A stretch of DNA of 64,000 nucleotides, taken from assembly GCF_000931465.1 (NCBI RefSeq), contig NZ_CP010892.1, positions 992,001 to 1,056,000 of the forward strand, in the 5' to 3' direction. Under the pieces are notes generated by a model, which was not told the DNA's origin, searched no databases, and saw only the letters and a list, made by a program, of their open reading frames with translations. This DNA is from Pseudomonas sp. MRSN 12121 (lineage in GTDB: Bacteria; Pseudomonadota; Gammaproteobacteria; Pseudomonadales; Pseudomonadaceae). Within the stretch, counting starts at the first letter, position 1. Every line of letters begins with the position of its first letter. Below are positions 53,549 to 64,000 of the stretch, in pieces. The position numbers were made by a program, and so were the translations under genes.

Positions 53549-56500
53549 ATGGAGCGTCTGATGCGTTTTCTCGCTGCCCTGACCCGTTGGGGGCTGGGGC
53601 TTTGTGCGTTGTTGCTGGTGCTGACGGCGCTGTACGTCAGCCTGGGACGGGAGTTGACCCCGCTGGTGGCGGAATACCGGGCCGAGGTCCAGGACAAGGC
53701 CCGGGAAGCCTTGAGCATGCCGGTGCAGATCGGCCGCCTGGAAGGCAGCTGGAGCGGCTTCTCGCCCATTCTGCTGGCCCACGATGTGACCGTCGGCGAG
53801 GGCGCCAATGCCCTGCGCCTGGATCAGGTGCGCGTGGCGCCGGACCTGCCGGGCAGTGCGCTGGCGCGCCAGCTGCGGATCGGCCACCTGGAGTTCAGCG
53901 GCCTCAACCTGAGCCTCAAGGAAGGCGCGGACGGGCGCTGGGCGCTTGAAGGCCTGCCGGTGCAGGACGACCAGCCGCTGGACCCCGAACAGTTGCTCAA
54001 CCGCCTGCAGATGGTCAGCGAACTCTCGCTGCTCGATAGCCAGGTGACGCTGCAGCCGCTTGATCATGCCGCGATTGCCTTGACCTACGTCGGCCTGAAC
54101 CTGCGCACCGGCCCCGGCCAGCAGCGCCTCGACGCACGCCTGACGCTGCCGGACGGGCAGCCGCTGGCGTTCAGCCTGCGGGCCCGGATCCGCGCCAGCG
54201 CCTGGCGCGAAGGGCGGGCCGACGCTTACCTGAGCCTGCCGCAAAGCGACTGGGCGAAATGGTTGCCGGCGCGCCTGACCCAGCAATGGACTTTCTCCGA
54301 GCTCAAGGCCGGCGGCGAATTCTGGCTGAGCTGGGGCGACGGCGAGTTGCAGAACCTGGTGGCGCGCCTGAATGCGCCGCAGCTCAAGGGCGCCTATGAC
54401 GGACGCAAGCCGATCACCGTGAAGAACCTGGCGCTCAATGCCTACTTCCAGCGCAGCGAAGAGGGTTTCAGCGTGCTCTTCGATTCGCTGGCGATGAACC
54501 TCGGCGAGACGCGCTGGGAATCGCATCTGCAACTGCAACAGAGCGGTGCCGTCAACAGCGCCGAGGAGCTCTGGCACCTGCAGGCCGACCGTCTCGACCT
54601 GACGCCGCTCACCCCGCTCCTGGAGGCCTGGGCGCCGCTGCCGGAAAACGTCGCGACCGTCGTCGACCACCTCAAGGTCACCGGCGCCTTGCGCAATGTC
54701 CTGTTCGACTTTCGACCGCAGGCCAGCGGCGATCAGCGCCTGAGCTTCGCCGCCAACCTGGAGCGGGTCGGGTTCGACGCCTATCACGGCGCCCCTGCCG
54801 CGCGTAACGTCAGCGGCAGCATCAGCGGTGACCTCGGGCAGGGCGAATTGCGCATGGACAGCAAGGACTTTTCCTTGCACCTGGACCCGATCTTCGCCAA
54901 GCCCTGGCAGTACCTGCAGGCCAATGCCCGGTTGACCTGGAAGCTCGACGAGCAGGGCTTCACCCTGATCGCGCCGTACCTCAAGGTGCTGGGCGAGGAG
55001 GGCAAGATCGCCGGCGATTTCCTGATCCGCCTGCATTTCGACCATAACCAGGAAGACTACATGGACCTGCGCGTCGGCCTGGTCGACGGCGACGGACGCT
55101 ATACCGCCAAGTACCTGCCCGAAGTGCTCAGCCCGGCGCTGGACGAGTGGCTGCGCACGGCGATCCTCAAGGGGGCGGTGGACGAAGGCTTCTTCCAGTA
55201 TCAGGGCTCGCTGAGCCACGGCGCGGCCGACGAGGCGCGCAGCATCAGCCTGTTCTTCAAGGTCCACGACGCCGAGCTGGCTTTCCAGCCGGGCTGGCCG
55301 CACATCGGCAAGGTCGACGGCGATGTGTTCATCGAGGACAGCGGGGTGCGCATCCTGGCCAGCCAGGGCCAGTTGCTCGACACCCGGGTGAAGGATGTCT
55401 ACGTCAATATTCCCCACGTGCCCGCCGGGCAAAGCACGCACATGTTCATCGACGGCGCGTTCGCCGGTGGCCTGGGCGATGGCCTGAAGATCCTGCAAGA
55501 GGCACCGATCGGCACCGGCTCGACCTTTGCCGGCTGGCAGGGCGAGGGCGACCTGCAGGGCAGCCTGAAACTGGATATCCCGCTGGTCAAGGGCGAGGAG
55601 CCGAAGGTCCTGGTGGATTTCAAGACCAGCAAGGCGCGGCTCAAGTTGAGCGAGCCGGAACTGGAACTGAGCCAGCTCAAGGGCGATTTCCGCTTCGACA
55701 GCAGCAAGGGGCTGAGCGGCCAGGGCATCAGCGCCCAGGCCTTCGAGCGTCCGGTGACCGCGCAGATCTTCGCCGACGGCCGTCCCGGCAAGCTCGATAC
55801 GCGGGTAGTCGCCAAGGGCCAGGTGTCGGTCAACAACCTCACGCAATGGCTGAAATACAACCAGCCGCTGCCGGTTTCCGGGGACATTCCCTACCAGTTG
55901 CAGCTCAACCTCGATGGCGCGGACAGCCAGTTGATGGTCAGCTCCAGTCTCAAGGGGGTCGCCGTCGACTTGCCCGCGCCTTTCGGCCTGACCGCCAGCC
56001 AGGGGCGTGACAGCGTATTTCGCATGACCTTGCAGGGCGCCGAGCGCCGTTACTGGTTCGACTATGGCGACCTGGCCAACTTCACCTTCGCTGCGCCGAG
56101 CGGCAACTTTGCCGATGGCCGTGGTGAGTTGTTCCTCGGCGAGGGCGATGCGCTGCTGCCGGGGGCCAAGGGCCTGCGTGTGCGTGGCGTGCTGTCGGAG
56201 CTGGATGTGGAACCGTGGAAGGCGTTGGTCGATCGTTATGCCGGGCAGGATGCCGGTGGCAGCGCCAAGCAGTTGCTCAGCGGTGCCGACTTCAGGGTCG
56301 GCAAGCTCAGCGGTTTCGGCACGACCCTGGACCAAGCCCGTGTGCAATTGACGCGCAAGCCGTCTGCCTGGGCCCTGCAACTCGACAGCCAGCAGGCCAG
56401 GGGCGATGTGGCGATCCCCGATGCCAAGGCGGCGCCGATGGCGATCGATCTGCAGTACGTGCGCCTGCCGGCCGCGGACCCGACGGTCCAGGCCGACGAG

Positions 56501-57352
56501 AATGCGCCGGATCCGCTGGCCTCGGTGGACCCGAAGAAAGTCCCGGCGCTGGATCTTTCGATCAAGCAGCTGTTCCAGGGCGACGATCTGATCGGCGCCT
56601 GGTCGCTGAAAGTCCGGCCGACCGCCAAGGGCATGGCTTTCAACAGTCTCGACCTGGGGCTCAAGGGCATGCTCCTGCAAGGTGCCGGCGGCTGGGAAGG
56701 CGAACCGGGCGCCAGCAGCAGTTGGTACAAGGGGCGCCTGGGGGGCAAGAACCTGGCCGACGTGCTCAAGGGCTGGGGGTTTGCGCCGACCGTGACCAGC
56801 GAAGAATTCCATATGGACGTGGACGGGCGCTGGCCCGGTTCGCCGGCCTGGGTCGGGCCCAAGCGCTTCTCGGGCAGCCTGGACGCGACCCTGCGCAAAG
56901 GCCAGTTCGTGGAGGTCGAGGGTGGGGCCCAGGCCCTGCGGGTCTTCGGCCTGCTGAACTTCAACTCCATTGGCCGGCGCCTGCGCCTGGACTTTTCCGA
57001 CCTGTTCGGCAAAGGCCTGAGCTATGACCGGGTCAAGGGGCTGCTGGTGGCCAGCAACGGGGTCTACGTGACCCGCGAGCCCATCGCCCTGACCGGGCCT
57101 TCGAGCAATCTGGAGCTCAACGGCACCCTGGACCTGGTGGCCGACCAGGTCGATGCGAAGCTGCAAGTGACCCTGCCGGTGACCAACAACCTGCCGATCG
57201 CCGCCTTGATCGTCGGCGCTCCGGCTGTCGGTGGGGCGCTGTTCTTGATCGACAAGCTGATCGGTGACCGGGTCTCGCGTTTCGCCAGCGTCAACTACAA
57301 CATCAAGGGGCCGTGGAAGGACCCGAAAATGACCTTCGACAAGCCTTTTTGA
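53549..57352 (+). CDS. yhdP: YhdP-family AsmA-like envelope protein
   Basis: 1267 residues, normal for YhdP. One N-terminal membrane anchor (LTRWGLGLCALLLVLTALYV) and a very long periplasmic beta-rich region that in the family forms a bridge-like groove moving phospholipids to the outer membrane, redundantly with TamB and YdbH. Recognisable segments: the DUF3971-type domain through LSLFFKVHDAELAFQPGWPH, and the C-terminal AsmA-like region with GSLDATLRKGQFVEVEGGAQ and LRVFGLLNFNSIGRRLRLDF. The start at 53549 avoids a basic GTG/ATG extension overlapping promoter DNA. It follows rng by 75 bases, as in other pseudomonads. Confidence 0.92.
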   Translation: MERLMRFLAALTRWGLGLCALLLVLTALYVSLGRELTPLVAEYRAEVQDKAREALSMPVQIGRLEGSWSGFSPILLAHDVTVGEGANALRLDQVRVAPDLPGSALARQLRIGHLEFSGLNLSLKEGADGRWALEGLPVQDDQPLDPEQLLNRLQMVSELSLLDSQVTLQPLDHAAIALTYVGLNLRTGPGQQRLDARLTLPDGQPLAFSLRARIRASAWREGRADAYLSLPQSDWAKWLPARLTQQWTFSELKAGGEFWLSWGDGELQNLVARLNAPQLKGAYDGRKPITVKNLALNAYFQRSEEGFSVLFDSLAMNLGETRWESHLQLQQSGAVNSAEELWHLQADRLDLTPLTPLLEAWAPLPENVATVVDHLKVTGALRNVLFDFRPQASGDQRLSFAANLERVGFDAYHGAPAARNVSGSISGDLGQGELRMDSKDFSLHLDPIFAKPWQYLQANARLTWKLDEQGFTLIAPYLKVLGEEGKIAGDFLIRLHFDHNQEDYMDLRVGLVDGDGRYTAKYLPEVLSPALDEWLRTAILKGAVDEGFFQYQGSLSHGAADEARSISLFFKVHDAELAFQPGWPHIGKVDGDVFIEDSGVRILASQGQLLDTRVKDVYVNIPHVPAGQSTHMFIDGAFAGGLGDGLKILQEAPIGTGSTFAGWQGEGDLQGSLKLDIPLVKGEEPKVLVDFKTSKARLKLSEPELELSQLKGDFRFDSSKGLSGQGISAQAFERPVTAQIFADGRPGKLDTRVVAKGQVSVNNLTQWLKYNQPLPVSGDIPYQLQLNLDGADSQLMVSSSLKGVAVDLPAPFGLTASQGRDSVFRMTLQGAERRYWFDYGDLANFTFAAPSGNFADGRGELFLGEGDALLPGAKGLRVRGVLSELDVEPWKALVDRYAGQDAGGSAKQLLSGADFRVGKLSGFGTTLDQARVQLTRKPSAWALQLDSQQARGDVAIPDAKAAPMAIDLQYVRLPAADPTVQADENAPDPLASVDPKKVPALDLSIKQLFQGDDLIGAWSLKVRPTAKGMAFNSLDLGLKGMLLQGAGGWEGEPGASSSWYKGRLGGKNLADVLKGWGFAPTVTSEEFHMDVDGRWPGSPAWVGPKRFSGSLDATLRKGQFVEVEGGAQALRVFGLLNFNSIGRRLRLDFSDLFGKGLSYDRVKGLLVASNGVYVTREPIALTGPSSNLELNGTLDLVADQVDAKLQVTLPVTNNLPIAALIVGAPAVGGALFLIDKLIGDRVSRFASVNYNIKGPWKDPKMTFDKPF

Positions 57353-57411
57353 AGCAACCCGATCCAGGCCCATGGAGTAGCATGGCCCTCTATCCCACTT
57401 CGGAGTGCGCC

Positions 57412-58251
57412 ATGTCTCTTGCGGTGATTCAAATGGTCAGCCAGAGCGACGTGCTGGCCAATCTACAGCAGGCCCGGCACCTGCTGGAGCGGGCCGCCGC
57501 CGGCGGCGCGCGGCTGGCCGTGCTGCCGGAGAACTTCGCCGCCATGGGGCGCCGCGACGCGGCGGCCATCGGCCTGGCCGAGGCTCGGGGCGAGGGTCCG
57601 ATCCTGCCCTGGTTGAAACAGACCGCCCGCGACCTCAAGTTATGGATAGTGGCCGGCACCCTGCCGCTGCCTCCGGTGGACCAGCCGCAGGCCAAGGCCC
57701 GCGCCTGCTCGCTGTTGATCGATGAGCAGGGCGAGACAGTGGCGCGATACGACAAGCTGCATCTGTTCGATGTGGACGTGGCCGACAATCGCGGCCGGTA
57801 TCGCGAGTCGGATGACTATGCTCATGGAGAGCAGGTGGTCGTGGCGGATACGCCAGTGGGCCGGATTGGCCTGACGGTGTGCTACGACCTGCGTTTTCCG
57901 GAGTTGTACAGTGAATTGCGGGCCGCCGGAGCGGAACTGATCAGCGCTCCTTCGGCCTTCACCGCCGTGACCGGCGCGGCCCATTGGGACGTGCTGATTC
58001 GCGCCCGCGCCATCGAAACCCAGTGTTACCTGCTGGCGGCGGCCCAGGGCGGCTTGCATCCGGGACCCCGGGAAACGTTCGGCCACGCGGCCATCGTCGA
58101 CCCTTGGGGGCGGGTGCTGGCGCAGCAGGATCAGGGCGAGGCCGTGCTGCTGGCCGAACGCGACAGCAGCGAACAGGCGTCCATCCGGGCGCGCATGCCG
58201 GTGGCCAGCCACCGGCGCTTTTTCTCGCAAGGCGCGCAGCGACTTGCCTAA
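57412..58251 (+). CDS. Carbon-nitrogen hydrolase (nitrilase superfamily, Nit1-like)
   Basis: 279 residues. The Glu-Lys-Cys triad is visible: E in LAVLPENFAAM (about residue 43), K in VARYDKLHLFDVDV and C in IGLTVCYDLRFPELY. Closest to the Nit/YbeM-type group, some of which hydrolyse deaminated glutathione as metabolite repair. The ATG at 57412 has GGAG 7 bases upstream. Its position between yhdP and tldD is conserved in Pseudomonas. Confidence 0.9.
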   Translation: MSLAVIQMVSQSDVLANLQQARHLLERAAAGGARLAVLPENFAAMGRRDAAAIGLAEARGEGPILPWLKQTARDLKLWIVAGTLPLPPVDQPQAKARACSLLIDEQGETVARYDKLHLFDVDVADNRGRYRESDDYAHGEQVVVADTPVGRIGLTVCYDLRFPELYSELRAAGAELISAPSAFTAVTGAAHWDVLIRARAIETQCYLLAAAQGGLHPGPRETFGHAAIVDPWGRVLAQQDQGEAVLLAERDSSEQASIRARMPVASHRRFFSQGAQRLA

Positions 58252-58278
58252 GAACGACGAATTGAAGGCGTAAAGCAT

Positions 58279-59721
58279 ATGAGCGGGTTGTTATCTTCAG
58301 TCAGTGAACACCTTCTGGCGCCCGGTGGCGTGACCCTCGAAAGCCTGCAGGGCGTGCTCGGCGATCTGGCCGGCCCGGGCATCGATGCCGCCGACCTGTA
58401 TTTCCAGGGGCAGATTTCCGAGTCCTGGTCGCTGGAAGACGGCATCGTCAAGGAAGGCAGCTTCAATCTGGACCAGGGCGTTGGCGTGCGGGCGCAGTCG
58501 GGGGAAAAGACCGGTTTCGCCTACAGCAACGCCATCACCCATGAGGCCCTGGGCCAGGCGGCCCGCGCTGCGCGCTCGATTTCCCGGGCCGGGCAGAACG
58601 GCACCGTACAGGCGTTCAGCGCCCAGGACGTGGCTCAGCTGTATGCGCCGGACAACCCGCTGGAAGTCATCAGCCGGGCGGAGAAGGTCGAGCTGCTCAA
58701 GCGTGTCGACGCCGCGACCCGTGCCCTCGACCCGCGCATCCAGCAGGTCAGCGTGAGCATGGCCGGGGTCTGGGAGCGCATCCTCGTGGCGTCCACCGAC
58801 GGCGGCCTGGCCGCGGACGTGCGTCCGCTGGTGCGCTTCAACGTCAGCGTGATCGTCGAGCAGAACGGCCGTCGCGAGCGGGGCGGCCATGGCGGCGGCG
58901 GGCGTACCGACTACCGTTATTTCCTCAGTGAAGACCGGGCCATGGGCTATGCCCGCGAGGCCTTGCGCCAGGCCCTGGTCAACCTGGAAGCCATCCCTGC
59001 GCCGGCCGGCACCTTGCCGGTGGTCCTGGGGTCGGGCTGGTCCGGCGTGCTGTTGCACGAGGCGGTGGGCCACGGCCTGGAAGGCGACTTCAACCGCAAG
59101 GGCAGCTCGGCCTACAGCGGCCGCATGGGCGAAATGGTCGCCTCGAAGCTGTGCACCATCGTCGACGACGGCACCCTGGCCGGGCGTCGCGGTTCGCTGA
59201 GCGTCGACGACGAAGGCACCCCGACCGAATGCACCACCCTGATCGAGAACGGCGTGCTCAAGGGCTACATGCAGGACAAGCTCAATGCCCGCCTGATGGG
59301 CGTGGCCCGCACCGGCAACGGTCGGCGCGAATCCTATGCGCACCTGCCGATGCCGCGCATGACCAACACTTACATGCTGGGCGGCGAAAGCGATCCGGCG
59401 GAAATCATCGCCTCGGTGAAGAAAGGCATCTACTGCGCCAATCTGGGTGGCGGCCAGGTGGATATCACCAGTGGCAAGTTCGTGTTCTCCACCAGCGAGG
59501 CTTATCTGATCGAGGACGGCAAGATCACTGCGCCGGTCAAGGGCGCGACCCTGATCGGCAACGGGCCGGAAGCCATGAGCCGGGTGTCGATGGTCGGTAA
59601 CGACCTGGCGCTGGACAGCGGGGTGGGGACTTGCGGCAAGGACGGGCAGTCGGTGCCGGTGGGTGTCGGCCAGCCGACCCTGAAGATCGATGCGATCACC
59701 GTGGGTGGCACGGGCGCGTGA
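58279..59721 (+). CDS. tldD: Metalloprotease TldD
   Basis: 480-residue catalytic half of the TldD/TldE heterodimer that trims unfolded peptides, matures microcin/RiPP precursors and removes the CcdA antitoxin in E. coli. The zinc-binding HExxxH is [12 protein letters not shown] (about residue 260), with the third ligand Cys near [15 protein letters not shown]-terminal [20 protein letters not shown]. Its partner pmbA is 680 bases downstream, separated by leftward darP. Confidence 0.95.
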   Translation: MSGLLSSVSEHLLAPGGVTLESLQGVLGDLAGPGIDAADLYFQGQISESWSLEDGIVKEGSFNLDQGVGVRAQSGEKTGFAYSNAITHEALGQAARAARSISRAGQNGTVQAFSAQDVAQLYAPDNPLEVISRAEKVELLKRVDAATRALDPRIQQVSVSMAGVWERILVASTDGGLAADVRPLVRFNVSVIVEQNGRRERGGHGGGGRTDYRYFLSEDRAMGYAREALRQALVNLEAIPAPAGTLPVVLGSGWSGVLLHEAVGHGLEGDFNRKGSSAYSGRMGEMVASKLCTIVDDGTLAGRRGSLSVDDEGTPTECTTLIENGVLKGYMQDKLNARLMGVARTGNGRRESYAHLPMPRMTNTYMLGGESDPAEIIASVKKGIYCANLGGGQVDITSGKFVFSTSEAYLIEDGKITAPVKGATLIGNGPEAMSRVSMVGNDLALDSGVGTCGKDGQSVPVGVGQPTLKIDAITVGGTGA

Positions 59722-59733
59722 GGCATGACGCGA

Positions 59734-59760
59734 CGGGTGGGCTGCGTGGCAACCCACCCG
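59734..59760. other. Hairpin between convergent tldD and darP
   Basis: CGGGTGGG and CCCACCCG form an 8-bp stem with an 11-base loop, without a T-tract in either direction. It probably marks the shared 3' region. Confidence 0.4.
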
Positions 59761-59769
59761 GGCCGAGGT

Positions 59770-60291
59770 TCAACGCAGGCCGCGTTGGGTCTCGTCCAGC
59801 TCGCGGATGTATTTGAAGATTTTACGGCTGGAGGCGGGCGGCTTGTTGTGCGCCACCTCATGCTGGGCCTGACGGACCAGGGAACGCAGTTGCTGGCGAT
59901 CCGCTTCCGGATAGTCGGCGACGAACTTCTCCAGGACCGCGTCGTCGCCGGCGATCAGGCGGTCGCGCCAGCGTTCCAGGTTGTGGAAGCGTTCGTTGTA
60001 CTGGCGGGTGGAGGCGTCGAGCTGGTCCAGCAGTACCAGGATCGCGCTGGTGTCCTGATCGCGCATCAGCTTGCCGATGAATTGCAGGTGGCGTTTGCGC
60101 GCGATGTGGGCGACATGCTTGGGCGCATCCGCCAGGGCCCGGCGCAAGGCGTCGGTCAACGGCAGTTTGTTCAGCAAGTCGGGCTTGAGTGTTGTAAGGC
60201 GCTCGCCGAGATCAACCAGAGCATGCAGCTCGCGTTTGACCTGGGATTTGCTTTTCTCCCCATCGAGGGAGTCGTCGTAAGAATCAACCAT
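59770..60291 (-). CDS. darP: Ribosome-associated protein DarP (YjgA, DUF615)
   Basis: 173-residue protein that assists late 50S subunit assembly in E. coli. Conserved DUF615 segments: [39 protein letters not shown] and [17 protein letters not shown]. The start [13 protein letters not shown] at 60291 is chosen over a much longer open frame that runs antisense through pmbA. Divergent from pmbA across about 110 bases. Confidence 0.93.
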   Translation of the reverse strand: MVDSYDDSLDGEKSKSQVKRELHALVDLGERLTTLKPDLLNKLPLTDALRRALADAPKHVAHIARKRHLQFIGKLMRDQDTSAILVLLDQLDASTRQYNERFHNLERWRDRLIAGDDAVLEKFVADYPEADRQQLRSLVRQAQHEVAHNKPPASSRKIFKYIRELDETQRGLR

Positions 60292-60399
60292 GGTGGCAGT
60301 CCGCAAAGAAACGCCGCCATGATAACCAGTCGGGGCCCGCTTGTCCGGCCCGGTCGCTCGAAGGCCTTGAGCGAAAGCAGAATTTGAGTGGAGAACACC

Positions 60400-61746
60400 A
60401 TGAGTGCAGTAGAAAGCGTCGGCCCGCAGGCTTTGCCGGCACTGCAGGAACAAGTCGAGCAGATCATCGCTGAGGCCAAGCGCCAGGGGGCCAGCGCCTG
60501 CGAGGTAGCGGTTTCTCTGGAGCAGGGCCTGTCGACCTCGGTTCGCCAGCGAGAAGTGGAAACCGTCGAATTCAATCGCGACCAGGGATTTGGCATCACG
60601 CTGTATGTTGGCCAGCGCAAGGGTTCGGCCAGCACTTCGGCCAGTGGCCCCGAGGCGATTCGTGAAACTGTCGCCGCGGCCCTGGCTATCGCCAAGCACA
60701 CCTCGGAAGACGAAAGCTCCGGCCTGGCCGATGCCGCGCTGATGGCTCGGGACGTGCCGGACTTCGATCTGTTCCATGCCTGGGACATCACCCCGGAGCA
60801 GGCCATCGAACGGGCGCTGGCCTGCGAAGCCGCGGCCTTCGCTGCCGACAGCCGGATCAAGAACGCCGACGGCACTACCCTGAGCACCCATCAGGGTTGC
60901 CGCGTGTACGGCAACAGCCATGGTTTCATCGGGGGTTATGCCTCGACCCGCCACAGCCTGAGCTGCGTGATGATCGCCGAGGCCGACGGCCAGATGCAGC
61001 GCGACTACTGGTATGACGTCAATCGCCAGGGCCAGTTGCTGGACGATCCGGTGACCATCGGCCAACGTGCCGCGCAACGGGCCGCGAGCCGCCTGGGCGC
61101 GCGACCGGTGCCGACCTGCGAAGTCCCGGTGCTGTTTTCCGCCGAGCTGGCCGGCGGCCTGTTCGGCAGCTTCCTGGGGGCGATCTCGGGCGGCAACCTG
61201 TATCGCAAGTCGTCGTTCCTCGAAGGTGCGCTGGGCCAGCGGCTGTTCCCCGAGTGGCTGACCATCGACGAGCGTCCGCACCTGATGCGCGCCCTCGGCA
61301 GTTCGGCTTTCGACGGCGATGGCCTGGCCACCTACGCCAAGCCGTTCGTCGAAAACGGCGAGCTGGTGTCCTATGTGCTCAGTACCTATTCCGGACGCAA
61401 GCTCGGCCTGCCCAGCACGGCCAACGCCGGAGGCGTGCACAACCTGTTCGTGACCCATGGCGAGGAGGACCAGGCGGCTCTGTTGCGGCGCATGGGCCGG
61501 GGCCTGTTGGTCACCGAGCTGATGGGCCATGGCCTGAACATGGTCACGGGGGATTACTCCCGGGGCGCGGCCGGTTTCTGGGTCGAAAACGGCGAGATCC
61601 AGTTCGCCGTCCAGGAAGTGACGATTGCCGGCAACATGCGCGACATGTTCAAGCAGATCGTTGCCGTGGGTGACGACCTGGAGCTGCGCAGCAACATCCG
61701 CACCGGCTCGGTGCTGATCGAGCGGATGACAGTCGCCGGCAGCTAA
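60400..61746 (+). CDS. pmbA: Metalloprotease partner PmbA/TldE
   Basis: 448-residue non-catalytic partner of TldD. It shares the TldD fold but the zinc motif is replaced ([20 protein letters not shown] in place of HExxxH), as expected for TldE. N-terminal [20 protein letters not shown] and [16 protein letters not shown] are conserved. The ATG at 60400 follows GTGGAGAA and is preferred over the GTG at 60388. Confidence 0.95.
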   Translation: MSAVESVGPQALPALQEQVEQIIAEAKRQGASACEVAVSLEQGLSTSVRQREVETVEFNRDQGFGITLYVGQRKGSASTSASGPEAIRETVAAALAIAKHTSEDESSGLADAALMARDVPDFDLFHAWDITPEQAIERALACEAAAFAADSRIKNADGTTLSTHQGCRVYGNSHGFIGGYASTRHSLSCVMIAEADGQMQRDYWYDVNRQGQLLDDPVTIGQRAAQRAASRLGARPVPTCEVPVLFSAELAGGLFGSFLGAISGGNLYRKSSFLEGALGQRLFPEWLTIDERPHLMRALGSSAFDGDGLATYAKPFVENGELVSYVLSTYSGRKLGLPSTANAGGVHNLFVTHGEEDQAALLRRMGRGLLVTELMGHGLNMVTGDYSRGAAGFWVENGEIQFAVQEVTIAGNMRDMFKQIVAVGDDLELRSNIRTGSVLIERMTVAGS

Positions 61747-61766
61747 GCGGCGATTGTTTCCACAGA

Positions 61767-61799
61767 AGCGCGCGTCCCGCTCGGGACGCGCGCTTTTTT
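61767..61799 (+). terminator. Intrinsic terminator of pmbA
   Basis: AGCGCGCGTCCC / GGGACGCGCGCT 12-bp stem with a GCTC loop and a six-T tract, 20 bases after the stop. Confidence 0.95.
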
Positions 61800-61862
61800 A
61801 TTGCCTGGATGCTCACTCACGGGGGCGTGATCCTATCCTTGTTTTGATTCTCAATATCATAT

Positions 61863-61881
61863 AATAATAAATCTCATTATC
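61863..61881 (+). promoter_or_regulatory. Fur box upstream of fagA-fumC
   Basis: AATAATAAATCTCATTATC matches the 19-bp Fur consensus at 14 positions, ending 15 bases before the fagA start; the AT-rich sequence to its left (TTGATTCTCAATATCATA) may extend it. The orthologous fagA-fumC-orfX-sodA operon of P. aeruginosa is Fur-repressed. Confidence 0.85.
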
Positions 61882-61896
61882 GAATGAGCCCAGGTC

Positions 61897-62284
61897 ATGA
61901 GTTCTGCCTTGCACGAGCAGCCTTATCTCGAAAGCTGGCGCTGGATGAGTCGCCAGATCCGTTGTGCCCTCGATCCGGACGAACCGCGCCTGATCGAGCA
62001 TTACCTGGCCGAAGGGCGCTACCTGGCGTGTTGCACCGCTACCTCGCCCTGGCTGATCGCCGAAACCTCATTCCGTCTGCTGCTCGACACCGCCACCGAC
62101 ACCGCGCTGCCGTGGCATTGGCGTAGCCAGTGCCTGGACCAGGCCTGGCGCCCGCTGCGCGACCTGGAACGCCTCTCTTTCTGCAAATGCCGGCTCAAGC
62201 GCTGGCAAAGCCATGCCTGGCAGCTGGCGACCTGCTCGTTGCTGCCTTCCATTCCCCTGATCGAACTGGTGCAAGGATTTCCCG

Positions 62285-62292
<8 letters not shown>
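61897..62292 (+). CDS. fagA: Fur-associated gene product FagA
   Basis: 131-residue cytoplasmic protein of unknown biochemical function, first gene of the Fur-regulated fagA-fumC-orfX-sodA operon in Pseudomonas. It starts MSSALHEQPYLESWRWMSRQ and has a Trp- and Cys-rich composition (LACCTATSPWLIAET, FCKCRLKRWQSHAWQLATCS). No signal peptide or known domain. It is directly behind the Fur box, and its stop overlaps the fumC start by 8 bases, so it is expressed under iron limitation with fumC. Confidence 0.85.
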
Positions 62293-63661
<1,369 letters not shown>

Positions 63662-63688
63662 ATCCCGATATTGCTTTGGAGGTTCACC

Positions 63689-64000
63689 ATGGAGCACTGG
63701 AAACGCACGATCGAAAGGGCTAACCGTTTCTTCATGCAGGGCGACCTGGTGGACGCCCGTGAGTACTACTTGCAGGCCCTGGCCCTGGCGCAAGTGCTGT
63801 TCGAGCGCTGGAGCGATGCCGACGAAGCGGTGGCGGCTTGTGTCATCTCCCATCACAACCTGGCGGATCTGCACCTGCGCCTGAACCAGCCGGAGGAGAG
63901 CGCGGAATATCTCTGCGCCATCCATCAGCGGCTGTTGCAGGCCATGCAGGACGGCCGCCTGGCGCCGGCGCTGCGCGAAGCCGCGTTGCGCCAGAGCAGC
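63689..64000 (+). CDS. OrfX of the fagA-fumC-orfX-sodA operon (5' part)
   Basis: The first 104 codons are present; the frame is open at the window edge. MEHWKRTIERANRFFMQGDL, then VDAREYYLQALALAQVLFER and LADLHLRLNQPEESAEYLCA look like TPR-type helical pairs. TTTGGAGG 7 bases upstream is a strong ribosome site. Position after fumC matches orfX (PA4469); Mn-superoxide dismutase sodA would be expected next, outside the window. Confidence 0.85.
   Translation, partial: MEHWKRTIERANRFFMQGDLVDAREYYLQALALAQVLFERWSDADEAVAACVISHHNLADLHLRLNQPEESAEYLCAIHQRLLQAMQDGRLAPALREAALRQSS

Noticed and set aside
51986..57373. Minus-strand open frame of 1795 codons
   Set aside because: It is the antisense shadow of rng and yhdP in GC-rich DNA; the translation is Ala/Gln/Arg/His-rich without domains, and the plus-strand genes are clear family members.
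59770..61530. Leftward frame of 586 codons ending with DarP
   Set aside because: Only the last 173 codons are DarP; the upstream part is antisense to pmbA and the ATG at 60291 is the family start.

Overview
The window is ordinary-composition, GC-rich (about 63-65% by eye) Pseudomonas chromosome, most like the P. fluorescens/protegens/chlororaphis group. Gene order matches known Pseudomonas neighbourhoods: piuA-piuC-sel1, speC, psdR-dpp-opdP, roxSR, gatCAB-mreBCD-maf-rng-yhdP-nit-tldD-darP-pmbA, and fagA-fumC-orfX. Two families of REP-type palindromes (one built on a CGCGGGCAAGCCTCGCTCCTACA-like core, one on GTAGCCGCTGCCGAGC/GCGAGGCTGCGATCG) occupy most larger gaps. I see no rRNA, tRNA, CRISPR, insertion sequence or prophage.

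Layout. 1-4.3 kb: siderophore receptor piuA (3' end off the window), divergent dioxygenase piuC with a Sel1-repeat gene, then a small ribbon-helix-helix/ParE-like toxin-antitoxin pair. 4.4-5.8 kb: ornithine decarboxylase speC with a long leader holding an intrinsic terminator. 6.1-9.8 kb: a four-gene OpuC/Osm-type osmoprotectant ABC importer with a hairpin-rich upstream region. 10.1-13.6 kb: an orphan two-partner-secretion exoprotein with about 18 GLUG-type repeats. 14.1-16.3 kb: prfC and a small acidic secreted protein behind a structured leader.

16.4-28.5 kb: a dipeptide uptake locus (three peptide-binding proteins, an OprD-family porin, DppBCDF, and the repressor PsdR upstream). 28.7-33.4 kb: a SIMPL-domain protein, the RoxSR redox two-component system and an SbmA/YddA-type ABC exporter. 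33.4-41.8 kb: a GntR/FCD regulator and a galactarate/glucarate operon (kdgD, semialdehyde dehydrogenase, MFS permease, garD), interrupted by a leftward two-gene unit encoding a PlcC-type metallophospholipase C-like protein and a 63-residue partner. A near-identical motif upstream of both the regulator and kdgD suggests the regulator controls the operon and itself.

42-45 kb: AEC transporter, CMD-family protein, Ca/Na antiporter and RlpA-like lipoprotein. 45-63.7 kb is conserved housekeeping: the tRNA amidotransferase gatCAB, cell-shape genes mreBCD (mreC apparently starting at ATT), maf, RNase G, yhdP, a nitrilase-fold hydrolase, the TldD/PmbA protease pair, darP, and the Fur-regulated fagA-fumC-orfX unit cut by the right edge.

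Most of the window is core genome. The least explained items are regulatory or small: the speC leader, the opu leader hairpins, the structured leader of the acidic secreted peptide, the prfC leader terminator, the 30-bp palindrome upstream of the phospholipase-like gene, and the repeat-rich exoprotein without a visible transporter.
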